Under the pieces are notes generated by a model that saw only the letters and a program-made list of their open reading frames with translations, searched no databases and was not told where the DNA came from. Shown one piece after another: positions 1 through 6,594 of a stretch of DNA of 33,908 bases. Made by a program: the position numbers and the translations under genes. The DNA lies in NCBI GenBank assembly GCA_947463725.1, contig CANHRM010000011.1:1-33908 (forward strand), written 5' to 3'. How positions within the stretch are numbered: position 1 is the stretch's first letter; the number at the start of each line of letters is the position of its first letter. Source of the DNA: Actinomycetota bacterium (lineage in GTDB: Bacteria > Actinomycetota > Actinomycetes > Nanopelagicales > Nanopelagicaceae).

Positions 1-830
1 AAGAGCCAAATAAAGGCGTAAACCCTGATGAAGTTGTGGCTGTAGGAGCTGCGCTTCAAGCCGGTGTTCTAAAGGGTGAAGTTAAGGATGTTCTGCTGCT
101 CGATGTGACACCACTATCTCTTGGTATTGAAACCAAGGGTGGCGTTATGACTAAGTTGATCGAGCGAAATACAACAATCCCAACTAAGCGCAGCGAAATC
201 TTTACAACTGCTGATGACAATCAACCAGCAGTTCAAATTCAGGTATTCCAGGGTGAGCGCGAGATGGCGGCTTATAACAAGAAGCTCGGCATGTTCGAAC
301 TAACTGGCTTGCCACCTGCTCCACGTGGCGTTCCACAAATCGAAGTTGCTTTCGACATTGATGCTAACGGCATCGTGCACGTATCAGCTAAGGATCTTGG
401 AACCGGCAAAGAGCAGAAGATGACAATTACTGGCGGCTCATCACTTTCGAAAGAAGAGATTGATCGCATGATGAAGGATGCTGAGTCACACGCTGAAGAA
501 GATCGTAAGCGCAAAGAAGAAGCAGAGATCCGTAACAACGGTGATTCACTTCTTTACCAGACTGAGAAGTTCTTAAAAGATAACGAAGACAAGTTCACTG
601 AAGGCGAAGCTGCGGAAAAGAAAGCTGAAACTGAAACCGAACTTGCCGTTCTAAAGAGCGCACTCGAGGGTAATGATCTTGAGGCAATCAAGGCCGCAAA
701 TGAAAAAGTTGCCACCGTTAGCCAAGCGCTAGGCGCTGCCCTTTATGCAGCTTCAGCTGCAACACAAGGTGATTCAACACCAAATGAAGATGGCGTGGAA
801 GACGCTGAGATCGTCGAAGAGGACAAGTAA
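1..830 (+). CDS. dnaK: Molecular chaperone DnaK (Hsp70), C-terminal part, 5' truncated by window edge
   Basis: The open frame runs in from the window edge (first full codon at 3) and about 275 codons are visible. They cover the end of the ATPase domain ([21 protein letters not shown]), the interdomain linker ([14 protein letters not shown]), the beta-sandwich substrate-binding domain ([30 protein letters not shown]) and the helical lid, ending in the usual acidic tail ([10 protein letters not shown]). DnaK is the cytosolic ATP-driven Hsp70 that binds exposed hydrophobic segments, working with DnaJ and GrpE. It heads the operon dnaK-grpE-dnaJ-hspR, with grpE 30 bases downstream. The promoter and any HspR-binding HAIR sites lie outside the window. 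Identification is certain; only the N-terminal half is unseen. Confidence 0.98.
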   Translation, partial: EPNKGVNPDEVVAVGAALQAGVLKGEVKDVLLLDVTPLSLGIETKGGVMTKLIERNTTIPTKRSEIFTTADDNQPAVQIQVFQGEREMAAYNKKLGMFELTGLPPAPRGVPQIEVAFDIDANGIVHVSAKDLGTGKEQKMTITGGSSLSKEEIDRMMKDAESHAEEDRKRKEEAEIRNNGDSLLYQTEKFLKDNEDKFTEGEAAEKKAETETELAVLKSALEGNDLEAIKAANEKVATVSQALGAALYAASAATQGDSTPNEDGVEDAEIVEEDK

Positions 831-860
831 TTGTCGAGCATTGGAAATTGGTGTAACTAA

Positions 861-1352
861 ATGACAACAGAGAGCGAACTGCCTCCGTTACAAGAAGAAG
901 TTGGTTTTGAACATCCAGAAGCGGGTCAAGAAATTGACCCGCTTGCTGTGATGACCGCTGACTTACAACGCCTACAAGCTGAGTACGCCAATTACCGTAA
1001 GCGGGTAGAACGTGATCGCGCAGTTGCATCAGAGATCGCAATTGCTTCAGTGCTAAATGAGCTATTACCCCTATTAGACGGGCTTGATAGAGCAGCTGAG
1101 CACGAAGAGCTAACTGGTGGATTTAAGGCAATCGCTGACCAACTAACTTCTATAACTTCTCGAATCGGGCTAGAAAAATTTGGCGAAGCGGGAACTGAAT
1201 TTGATCCACAAATTCATGATGCGCTTATGCATGAAACCTCAACTGATGTCCAAGTTCCAACAGCGAGCAAGATTTTGCAATCAGGATATAAATTTAAAGA
1301 CCGTATTTTGCGTCCAGCAAGTGTCGCAGTAACAGATCCAGCGGGAGAATAA
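861..1352 (+). CDS. grpE: Nucleotide exchange factor GrpE
   Basis: 163 aa. The N-terminal ~40 residues are acidic and low in structure. Next comes the coiled-coil region (DLQRLQAEYANYRKRVERDR, about residues 34-53), then the C-terminal beta domain with the family signature ending in ILQSGYKFKDRILRPASVAV. GrpE is the cytosolic exchange factor that releases ADP from DnaK and resets the chaperone cycle. It sits between dnaK and dnaJ (3-base gap to dnaJ), the actinobacterial order. Its length is slightly below the usual ~200 aa because the disordered N-terminus is short. The start is the first ATG after the dnaK stop; the ribosome-binding site is weak, so translation may depend on read-on from dnaK. 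Confidence 0.96.
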   Translation: MTTESELPPLQEEVGFEHPEAGQEIDPLAVMTADLQRLQAEYANYRKRVERDRAVASEIAIASVLNELLPLLDGLDRAAEHEELTGGFKAIADQLTSITSRIGLEKFGEAGTEFDPQIHDALMHETSTDVQVPTASKILQSGYKFKDRILRPASVAVTDPAGE

Positions 1353-1355
1353 TCT

Positions 1356-2276
1356 ATGGCAGCGCGTGACTTATACGAGAAGGATTTTTATAAAATCCTG
1401 GGCGTATCAAAGAACGCGCCTGCTGATGAAATTAAAAAGAAGTATCGCTCCCTTGCTCGTGAACTGCACCCAGATAAAAATAAAGGCGATGTAAAACTCG
1501 AAGAACAGTTCAAAGCTGTCTCTGAGGCTTATGACATTCTGGGTGATGATAAAAAGCGCGCTGAATACGATGAAGCACGTTCACTTTTTGAAAAAGGTGG
1601 CATGCGCGCCCCTATGGGTGGCGGCAATTACCAAGGCGGCGATTTTGGTGACATTTTCGGTGGCGGTAATCCACAAGATATTTTCGCAAATTTATTTGGC
1701 GGCGGTCGCCGTGGTCCACGAAAAGGTCAAGACTTACAAACCGAAGCCACAATCACTTTTAAAGAATCCATTTTTGGAACCACTTTAGATCTTCGGCTCT
1801 CAACTGATGGTGGTCCGGCACAAAACATTACAGCTCGAGTTCCAGTTGGCGTTACCGATGGCGCAAAGATTCGCGTAAAAGGTAAAGGTGCGCCGGGCGA
1901 AGCTGGGCCTGGCGATTTATTTATTTTGCTACATGTTAAAGCACATCCAGTTTTTGCTCGCAAAGGCGAGAACTTAACAATTACTTTGCCAGTTACATTT
2001 CCAGAAGCAGCTCTGGGTGCAGATATTAAAGTTCCAACTCTTACTGGTGATGATGTAACTGTGCGCTTGGCGCCAGGTACCTCAAATGGCCGTGTTTTAC
2101 GCGTAAAAGGACGTGGAGTTACTAAAGGTGGCGCAACAGGTGACTTATTGGTGACTGTTGAAGTTCAAGTGCCAAAACGCCTTGATCAAAAAAGTGAAGA
2201 AGCACTAAAGAATTTTGCAAGTGCAACCGAAGGCGAAGATGTTCGAGCCGAATTTAATAGCAAGGCAAATTCATGA
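1356..2276 (+). CDS. dnaJ: J-domain co-chaperone DnaJ lacking the zinc-finger domain
   Basis: 306 aa. The J domain occupies about residues 8-73 with the catalytic HPD at 38-40. A Gly/Phe-rich stretch follows (about 80-125, repeats of GGG and DIFGGG), then the two C-terminal beta domains (ITFKESIFGTTLDLRL to the end). It stimulates DnaK ATPase activity and delivers clients. The four CXXCXGXG motifs that normally split the first C-terminal domain are absent: LRLSTDGGPAQNITARVPVG runs straight through the usual insertion point. The protein therefore has the architecture of CbpA-type (class B) J proteins although it sits in the dnaK operon, where actinobacteria normally carry the zinc-finger form. 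It overlaps hspR by ATGA. Confidence 0.93.
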   Translation: MAARDLYEKDFYKILGVSKNAPADEIKKKYRSLARELHPDKNKGDVKLEEQFKAVSEAYDILGDDKKRAEYDEARSLFEKGGMRAPMGGGNYQGGDFGDIFGGGNPQDIFANLFGGGRRGPRKGQDLQTEATITFKESIFGTTLDLRLSTDGGPAQNITARVPVGVTDGAKIRVKGKGAPGEAGPGDLFILLHVKAHPVFARKGENLTITLPVTFPEAALGADIKVPTLTGDDVTVRLAPGTSNGRVLRVKGRGVTKGGATGDLLVTVEVQVPKRLDQKSEEALKNFASATEGEDVRAEFNSKANS

Positions 2277-2662
2277 ACATTGATAATGACAAAAATCTGC
2301 CAGATGATGACGCTGGCGTTTATGTAATTTCAGTTGCTGCCGAATTATCTGGCATGCATCCGCAAACACTTCGTCAATACGATCGCATGGGCCTAGTTTC
2401 ACCGGATCGAACAAGTGGTCGCAACCGTAGATATTCACTGCGTGATATTGCATCCCTTCGCATGGTCCAACGCTTAGTGGGCGAAGGAATTAATCACGCC
2501 GGAATTAAACGAATTATTGAACTCGAATCAGCCATGGCCAACATGGCACTTGAAGTTGCAAAACTACGAATTGAAGTTGATGCGCTAGTTGAAGCTAATC
2601 CACCCAAGGGATTAGCCGTTCGCAAGAAACAACCAGTAATTCTCTATGATGAAGAGAAGTAG
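2273..2662 (+). CDS. hspR: MerR-family heat-shock repressor HspR
   Basis: 129 aa. The N-terminal MerR-type winged helix (VISVAAELSGMHPQTLRQYDRMGLVSPDRTSGRNRRYS, about residues 16-55) carries the LRQYD.MGLV.P motif of HspR. It is followed by a coiled-coil dimer segment (EGINHAGIKRIIELESAMANMALEVAKLRIEVDAL). HspR represses the dnaK operon and other heat-shock genes by binding HAIR inverted repeats, with DnaK as co-repressor in the Streptomyces model. Its ATG overlaps the dnaJ stop (ATGA), so the two are translationally coupled and the regulator is co-expressed with its own targets. Its stop codon abuts the stop of the convergent DUF1501 gene with no gap. Confidence 0.95.
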   Translation: MNIDNDKNLPDDDAGVYVISVAAELSGMHPQTLRQYDRMGLVSPDRTSGRNRRYSLRDIASLRMVQRLVGEGINHAGIKRIIELESAMANMALEVAKLRIEVDALVEANPPKGLAVRKKQPVILYDEEK

Positions 2663-3889
2663 TTAGAAGTACTGACCCTTACTTTTCCAGCCGGTCAGAA
2701 TTTGCTCGCTAGGTGTTTTCAAAACATCTTCAAGTACTGCGGAATAGATATCTCGGAAATCTGTAGTCACGGCTAAATCGCCATTGATTAATTTTGATAA
2801 AGAAGGTTGGTCGCCATAAAAACCACCTTTAACGCGATCACCAATTAAAAACACTGGTCCAGCAGTTCCGTGATCTGTACCTTGCGAAGCATTTCCCTTT
2901 ACGCGACGACCGAACTCGGAATAAACCATGGTGACAATATCTTTACCGCGAGAGGTATTTTTCATCTGGCTTGAGAATCGAGATAGCGCTGCTGATACCG
3001 TGCCAAGTAATTCGGCTTGGGCATTTGCTTCATTTGCGTGTGTATCAAAGCCGCCGAGGGAAACTGACCAAACCCGAGTTGGCGAGCCTGCAGCAATGAG
3101 TTTGGCAACCACATCTAATTGCTGCGCAAGATTCGAATCACCACCAGCGTTTCCACCGTTTGCAGTAGGTAAATCATCAGCAACAGGTGCCGGTAACTTA
3201 AGTACTGGAGTTACCGTGTTTGAAACGCTAAACAGAGTACGCATTGAAGTAGCCGCAGCTGCCATAAGTTTGTTATCACTTGATGCAGCTTTGGCTAACT
3301 TCTGACAATCTTTCGCAAATGTTCCGGTCGGGATAACTAAACCACCTAGCGGTAGCGAAGAGCCCGATCTTTTTTCGCCTGCTAATAGTGGCGGTAGAAC
3401 TGAACCCAAACTAATTGCCAACATCGGATCAATTTCTTGTGATTCAACCCATCGTCCTAACCACCCGCTGTTTAATCTGGAAACCGGTGCACCACTTTGC
3501 CAAATTGCCATTGATGTAAAATGTGAATGATCTGGTTTTGGGTAACCAACCCCACGAATGATTGCGACTTTCTTCTGATCCCACAAAGATTTAATGCCAG
3601 TCATGGCAGGGTTTAAACCTAACTGCTCATCTAATTTCAAAACTTTCTCTGGCGCATAAGAAATATCTGGGCGTGATGAGAAATAAATCGGATCGGTATA
3701 AGGCACAACTGTATTAAGTCCATCATTGCCACCATATAAAGTCACCATAATTAAAATTGGCGTTCCCAATGGAAGTGGTCTGGCCGATGCTGCTTGAGCG
3801 ATATCTTCCATAGTTAGAAGTGGGGCAGCTGCGCCAACTGCGGCAGCACCAGAAAGTTGTAAGAACTTACGTCTACTCAAAGTATCCAT
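2663..3889 (-). CDS. DUF1501 family protein, Tat-exported
   Basis: 408 aa. The N-terminus has a twin-arginine signal (SRRKFLQ at residues 5-11, then a hydrophobic Ala-rich stretch ending near AQAASA). The mature part shows family hallmarks: MVTLYGGNDGLNTVVPY near the start, then GVGYPKPDHSHFTSMAIWQSG, VSLGGFDTHANE and TMVYSEFGRRVKGN.SQGTDHGTAGP. The fold is related to alkaline phosphatase/sulfatase proteins, but no reaction is established for the family. It is encoded 10 bases after a DUF1800 gene, the usual partner; the pair is thought to act together outside the membrane. Convergent with hspR, stop to stop. Family call is firm, function unknown. Confidence 0.92.
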   Translation of the reverse strand: MDTLSRRKFLQLSGAAAVGAAAPLLTMEDIAQAASARPLPLGTPILIMVTLYGGNDGLNTVVPYTDPIYFSSRPDISYAPEKVLKLDEQLGLNPAMTGIKSLWDQKKVAIIRGVGYPKPDHSHFTSMAIWQSGAPVSRLNSGWLGRWVESQEIDPMLAISLGSVLPPLLAGEKRSGSSLPLGGLVIPTGTFAKDCQKLAKAASSDNKLMAAAATSMRTLFSVSNTVTPVLKLPAPVADDLPTANGGNAGGDSNLAQQLDVVAKLIAAGSPTRVWSVSLGGFDTHANEANAQAELLGTVSAALSRFSSQMKNTSRGKDIVTMVYSEFGRRVKGNASQGTDHGTAGPVFLIGDRVKGGFYGDQPSLSKLINGDLAVTTDFRDIYSAVLEDVLKTPSEQILTGWKSKGQYF

Positions 3890-3899
3890 TTGCTGCCTC

Positions 3900-5198
3900 C
3901 TATGCGCTAACTACATATTCCGGACTGCAAATTGCTAGTTGCAGTAATTGGGCAGGGGTACTTTTAACTCCATCTAAAGCTAATCGCGTGCGATTACTAA
4001 ATGGTAAAACACCTAATTCATCTTGCAGCCAAGCAATGCGCTTATTCGGCGCAACAGCCGTTAAAGCACTTAAATCCGCCTGTTTTATCAACCAAGCGGC
4101 AAATTGAATCCGGTACTGAGCACTTGCCGAACTCAACCAGGATTCATCGGTTGGCCAACCACCAACATTAGGTGGACTGAATGGAACTTGAGCTAATTTA
4201 TCTAAATAAGCCAGTAATTGCGCTGGCGTTTTTAGCGCAGATGGCGTTAATTTCAAATATCTGGCAACACCAACGAACCATTCAACCGGAGCTTTAACAA
4301 TTGAATAACTCGGATTACTCAATATCTGTGAATCAGTAAGCGCGGCAAGCAATTTAGTAATGTCGCGGGTTTCGAATGATTTCTCTAATGAATTATTGCT
4401 AGGTAGTTCTACCAAGCTTGAGATAAAACGAAACCAAAGTCTTTCTGAAATGAACTTGGCGTTATCGGGCTGGCTAACTAAATGTGCCGTTGCACTAGTT
4501 CCATTGAAAGTAGTTGTGGATCCTAAAATGGTTTTAACATTTGGGTCAAACCTCTTGGTATTGAAAGTTACTTTTCCAGAAGAACGTTCAATCTGATATC
4601 CGGTCAACGCTCTGGCTAGTTCACGTACATCTGTTTCGGTATATCTATTTACACCTAAAACAAAGAGCTCCATTAGTTCACGTGCTAAATTTTCATTAGG
4701 TGCTTTCACTGTGTTATCACCACCATCTAACCAAAACTGCAACGCACCATCATTTAGCATTGCAGTAGCCATCTCACCAAAATTACCTAATGCATATTTA
4801 CGAAGGGTTTGATTTTGTAAATACATCGGGTAAGCAAAATTTAATTTTCCTATTGCAGTTGCCCAGTGTCCATGCCAAAACCAAGTCATACGTTCAGTAA
4901 GTGCATGATCAGAAAGAGCCATGCGATCGAGCCACCAAAGGGGCAAATCTTTTACCTGTTGGCGAAGCGCAATGTTAAATTCGATTAACGCGCTGGTCTT
5001 TTGATCAGGACGAGGCCCTAAATTTGTAATGTTTGGTTCCGCTATTTGAGCGGCTCCTAAATCAATTGCAGGAACGCTCAAAAGCTCATTTTTTGTAGCG
5101 GCTAAACCATTAGTTAGCGCGTCTTTAAACTCACCTGGGCGGGGACCAAAACCAAAGCGGTGGTAGAGCCGTGCAATCTCTAACCGATCGGTTTCCAT
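3900..5198 (-). CDS. DUF1800 family protein
   Basis: 432 aa. Family motifs: LYHRFGFGPRPGEF at the N-terminus, LPLWWLDRMALSDHALTERMTWFWHGHWAT, NENLARELMELFVLGVNRYTETDVRELARALTGY, and VPFSPPNVGGWPTDESWL near the C-terminus. The biochemical role is unknown; DUF1800 and DUF1501 genes occur as adjacent pairs across bacteria. No signal peptide is visible, unlike its Tat-targeted partner just downstream. A promoter-like TACATT seven bases before the ATG supports this start, so the missing signal is probably real and export could rely on the partner (inference). It is transcribed divergently from pyrE with 45 bases between the start codons. Confidence 0.9.
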   Translation of the reverse strand: METDRLEIARLYHRFGFGPRPGEFKDALTNGLAATKNELLSVPAIDLGAAQIAEPNITNLGPRPDQKTSALIEFNIALRQQVKDLPLWWLDRMALSDHALTERMTWFWHGHWATAIGKLNFAYPMYLQNQTLRKYALGNFGEMATAMLNDGALQFWLDGGDNTVKAPNENLARELMELFVLGVNRYTETDVRELARALTGYQIERSSGKVTFNTKRFDPNVKTILGSTTTFNGTSATAHLVSQPDNAKFISERLWFRFISSLVELPSNNSLEKSFETRDITKLLAALTDSQILSNPSYSIVKAPVEWFVGVARYLKLTPSALKTPAQLLAYLDKLAQVPFSPPNVGGWPTDESWLSSASAQYRIQFAAWLIKQADLSALTAVAPNKRIAWLQDELGVLPFSNRTRLALDGVKSTPAQLLQLAICSPEYVVSA

Positions 5199-5205
5199 AA
5201 CGGCA

Positions 5206-5211
5206 AATGTA
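5206..5211 (-). promoter_or_regulatory. -10 element of the DUF1800-DUF1501 operon (leaderless type)
   Basis: On the minus strand TACATT matches TANNNT and ends seven bases before the ATG at 5198, so transcription would start at or next to the start codon. No convincing -35 is seen. Confidence 0.5.
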
Positions 5212-5231
5212 GGTGATTTGAATCAGTTAGG

Positions 5232-5237
5232 TAAGGT
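5232..5237 (+). promoter_or_regulatory. -10 element of pyrE (leaderless type)
   Basis: TAAGGT lies exactly six bases before the pyrE ATG at 5244, placing the transcript start at the A of ATG. No ribosome-binding site is present between them. Confidence 0.55.
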
Positions 5238-5243
5238 ACGGAC

Positions 5244-5777
5244 ATGAACTCACACGAAATTCTCCGAGAAGAGATCCTGAACAAAGCGGTAGTACACGGC
5301 AAAGTTATTTTGTCTTCGGGCAAAGAAGCTGATTACTATGTTGATTTGCGCCGTGTGACACTTGACGCGGTGGCCGCTCCGCTAGTTGGAGCAGTAATGC
5401 TTGAGCTAACTAAAGATCTTGATTACGAGGCAGTTGGTGGTTTAACTCTTGGCGCAGACCCGGTTGCAACAGCAATGATGCATGTAGCTGCGCAACAGGG
5501 CCGCAAACTAGATTCTTTTGTAGTTCGCAAAGCCGAAAAAGCGCACGGCTTACAACGACGCATCGAAGGTCCAGATGTTAAAGGACGCCGGGTATTAGCA
5601 GTTGAAGATACTTCAACTACTGGTGGCTCAGTATTAACAGCAGTTGAAGCGCTACAAGAAGCTGGCGCAATTGTCGTTGGTGTCGCAGTTATTGTTGAAC
5701 GCGGCGCAAAACCAAAAATTGATGAAGCTGGATTTGAATATCGTGCCGCTTATCAGTTAGCAGACCTTGGTCTTTAA
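5244..5777 (+). CDS. pyrE: Orotate phosphoribosyltransferase
   Basis: 177 aa, normal for the family. YYVDLRRVTLD (about 29-39) and GGLTLGADPVATAMM are typical. KAEKAHGLQRRIEG forms the catalytic flexible loop, and RRVLAVEDTSTTGGSVLTAVEAL is the PRPP-binding motif with its conserved acidic pair. It joins orotate and PRPP to give OMP in pyrimidine synthesis, in the cytosol. Single-gene unit here, divergent from the DUF1800 gene and convergent with the DedA gene (one base between stop codons). The start is supported by the leaderless promoter at 5232-5237. The gene is unlinked to the rest of the pyr pathway in this window. Confidence 0.96.
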   Translation: MNSHEILREEILNKAVVHGKVILSSGKEADYYVDLRRVTLDAVAAPLVGAVMLELTKDLDYEAVGGLTLGADPVATAMMHVAAQQGRKLDSFVVRKAEKAHGLQRRIEGPDVKGRRVLAVEDTSTTGGSVLTAVEALQEAGAIVVGVAVIVERGAKPKIDEAGFEYRAAYQLADLGL

Positions 5778-5778
5778 A

Positions 5779-6426
5779 TTAACTTAAGTGGCGTTTGGTA
5801 CGAATTTCGCGAATAACTTCTAGTGCTATCGGCGCCAGACTAGCAAGAACTATTAAGCCAATTATTGGAAGTAAATATTTATCTACCGAACCTTCCAATT
5901 TGTTTCCAAGTACATAACCAAGTGCAATCACGCCGTCGGTCCAGATGATCGCACCGATAACATTCCAAATGAAAAACTTTCGAGCTGGGATTCCAACTAC
6001 GCCGCACATTGGGTTTATCAAGGTGCGAATTAATGGAATAAAACGAGCCAAAACAATTGCCTTGCCAATTCCATATTTAGCTAGCCATTTTTCAGTTGAA
6101 GTAACTCGACCCTGAGTGAAGAAGCGTCCTTCCCTGCGGTCGAATAATCGACGGCCATATTTAGCGCCAATGAAGTGCCCAAGTTGAGAACCTGCGATTG
6201 CGGCTAATGGCGCACCGATAAAGAGAGAAAGTGGAGATAAGTGAACTCCACCCAAAAGGGCAGCAGCGGAACCTGAAGCTGCCAAGCCAGCAAGGAAGAG
6301 AAGTGAGTCGCCGGGGAAAGCGAGCCCAACTAGTAGCCCGGTCTCGGCGAACAAGATGGCCAAGATTCCGATCAGCCCTAGATCGGCCACGATCGATTTT
6401 GCGTGGAAGAAGGTTCCAATATCCAT
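5779..6426 (-). CDS. DedA family inner-membrane protein (SNARE-associated/VTT domain)
   Basis: 215 aa from ATG 6426. Several hydrophobic helices are visible (LIGILAILFAETGLLVGLAFPGDSLLFLAG; ALLGGVHLSPLSLFIGAPLAAIAGSQLGHFIG; two C-terminal ones). The DedA core motif is present: VLARFIPLIRTLINPMCGVVGIPARKFFIWNVIGAIIWTDG, including the F-x-x-x-x-R-x-x-x-x-x-x-x-G pattern. DedA proteins are proposed to flip or recycle lipids across the membrane and depend on proton motive force; the exact substrate here is unknown. A TTG start at 6432 would add two residues, but TAGGGT at 6435-6440 on the minus strand fits a promoter for the ATG better. Convergent with pyrE. Confidence 0.88.
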   Translation of the reverse strand: MDIGTFFHAKSIVADLGLIGILAILFAETGLLVGLAFPGDSLLFLAGLAASGSAAALLGGVHLSPLSLFIGAPLAAIAGSQLGHFIGAKYGRRLFDRREGRFFTQGRVTSTEKWLAKYGIGKAIVLARFIPLIRTLINPMCGVVGIPARKFFIWNVIGAIIWTDGVIALGYVLGNKLEGSVDKYLLPIIGLIVLASLAPIALEVIREIRTKRHLS

Positions 6427-6476
6427 AGGCAAAGACCCTAGTCGCTCATAGCCCTTGTTCCAATAGTTTCACCTAG

Positions 6477-6505
6477 TTGAGTAAATCTCACGCTAATAGA
6501 TAGGT
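6477..6505 (+). promoter_or_regulatory. Possible hppA promoter
   Basis: TTGAGT (6477-6482), a 17-base spacer, then ATAGGT (6500-6505). This would give an ~80-base untranslated leader for hppA, which contains GC-rich stems. Assigned by eye with a modest match. Confidence 0.3.
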
Positions 6506-6521
6506 GTATTTGCCAATCAAT

Positions 6522-6590
6522 AGGGGGTTGTGCGTAAACTCAGGCAACTTTGTGGGGCAATAGCGCCCCCTGACTCTCCAATGGAGGAGA
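6522..6590 (+). promoter_or_regulatory. Structured 5' leader of hppA with alternative stems and RBS hairpin
   Basis: CCCCCT at 6566-6571 can pair with AGGGGG at 6522-6527. Alternatively the overlapping GCCCC (6565-6569) can pair with GGGGC at 6554-6558. These two pairings exclude each other. Just downstream CTCC (6576-6579) and GGAG (6583-6586) form a tight hairpin that includes the ribosome-binding site GGAGGA (6583-6588). The layout resembles a switchable leader, but I recognise no known riboswitch class in it. Confidence 0.4.
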
Positions 6591-6594
6591 CAAG

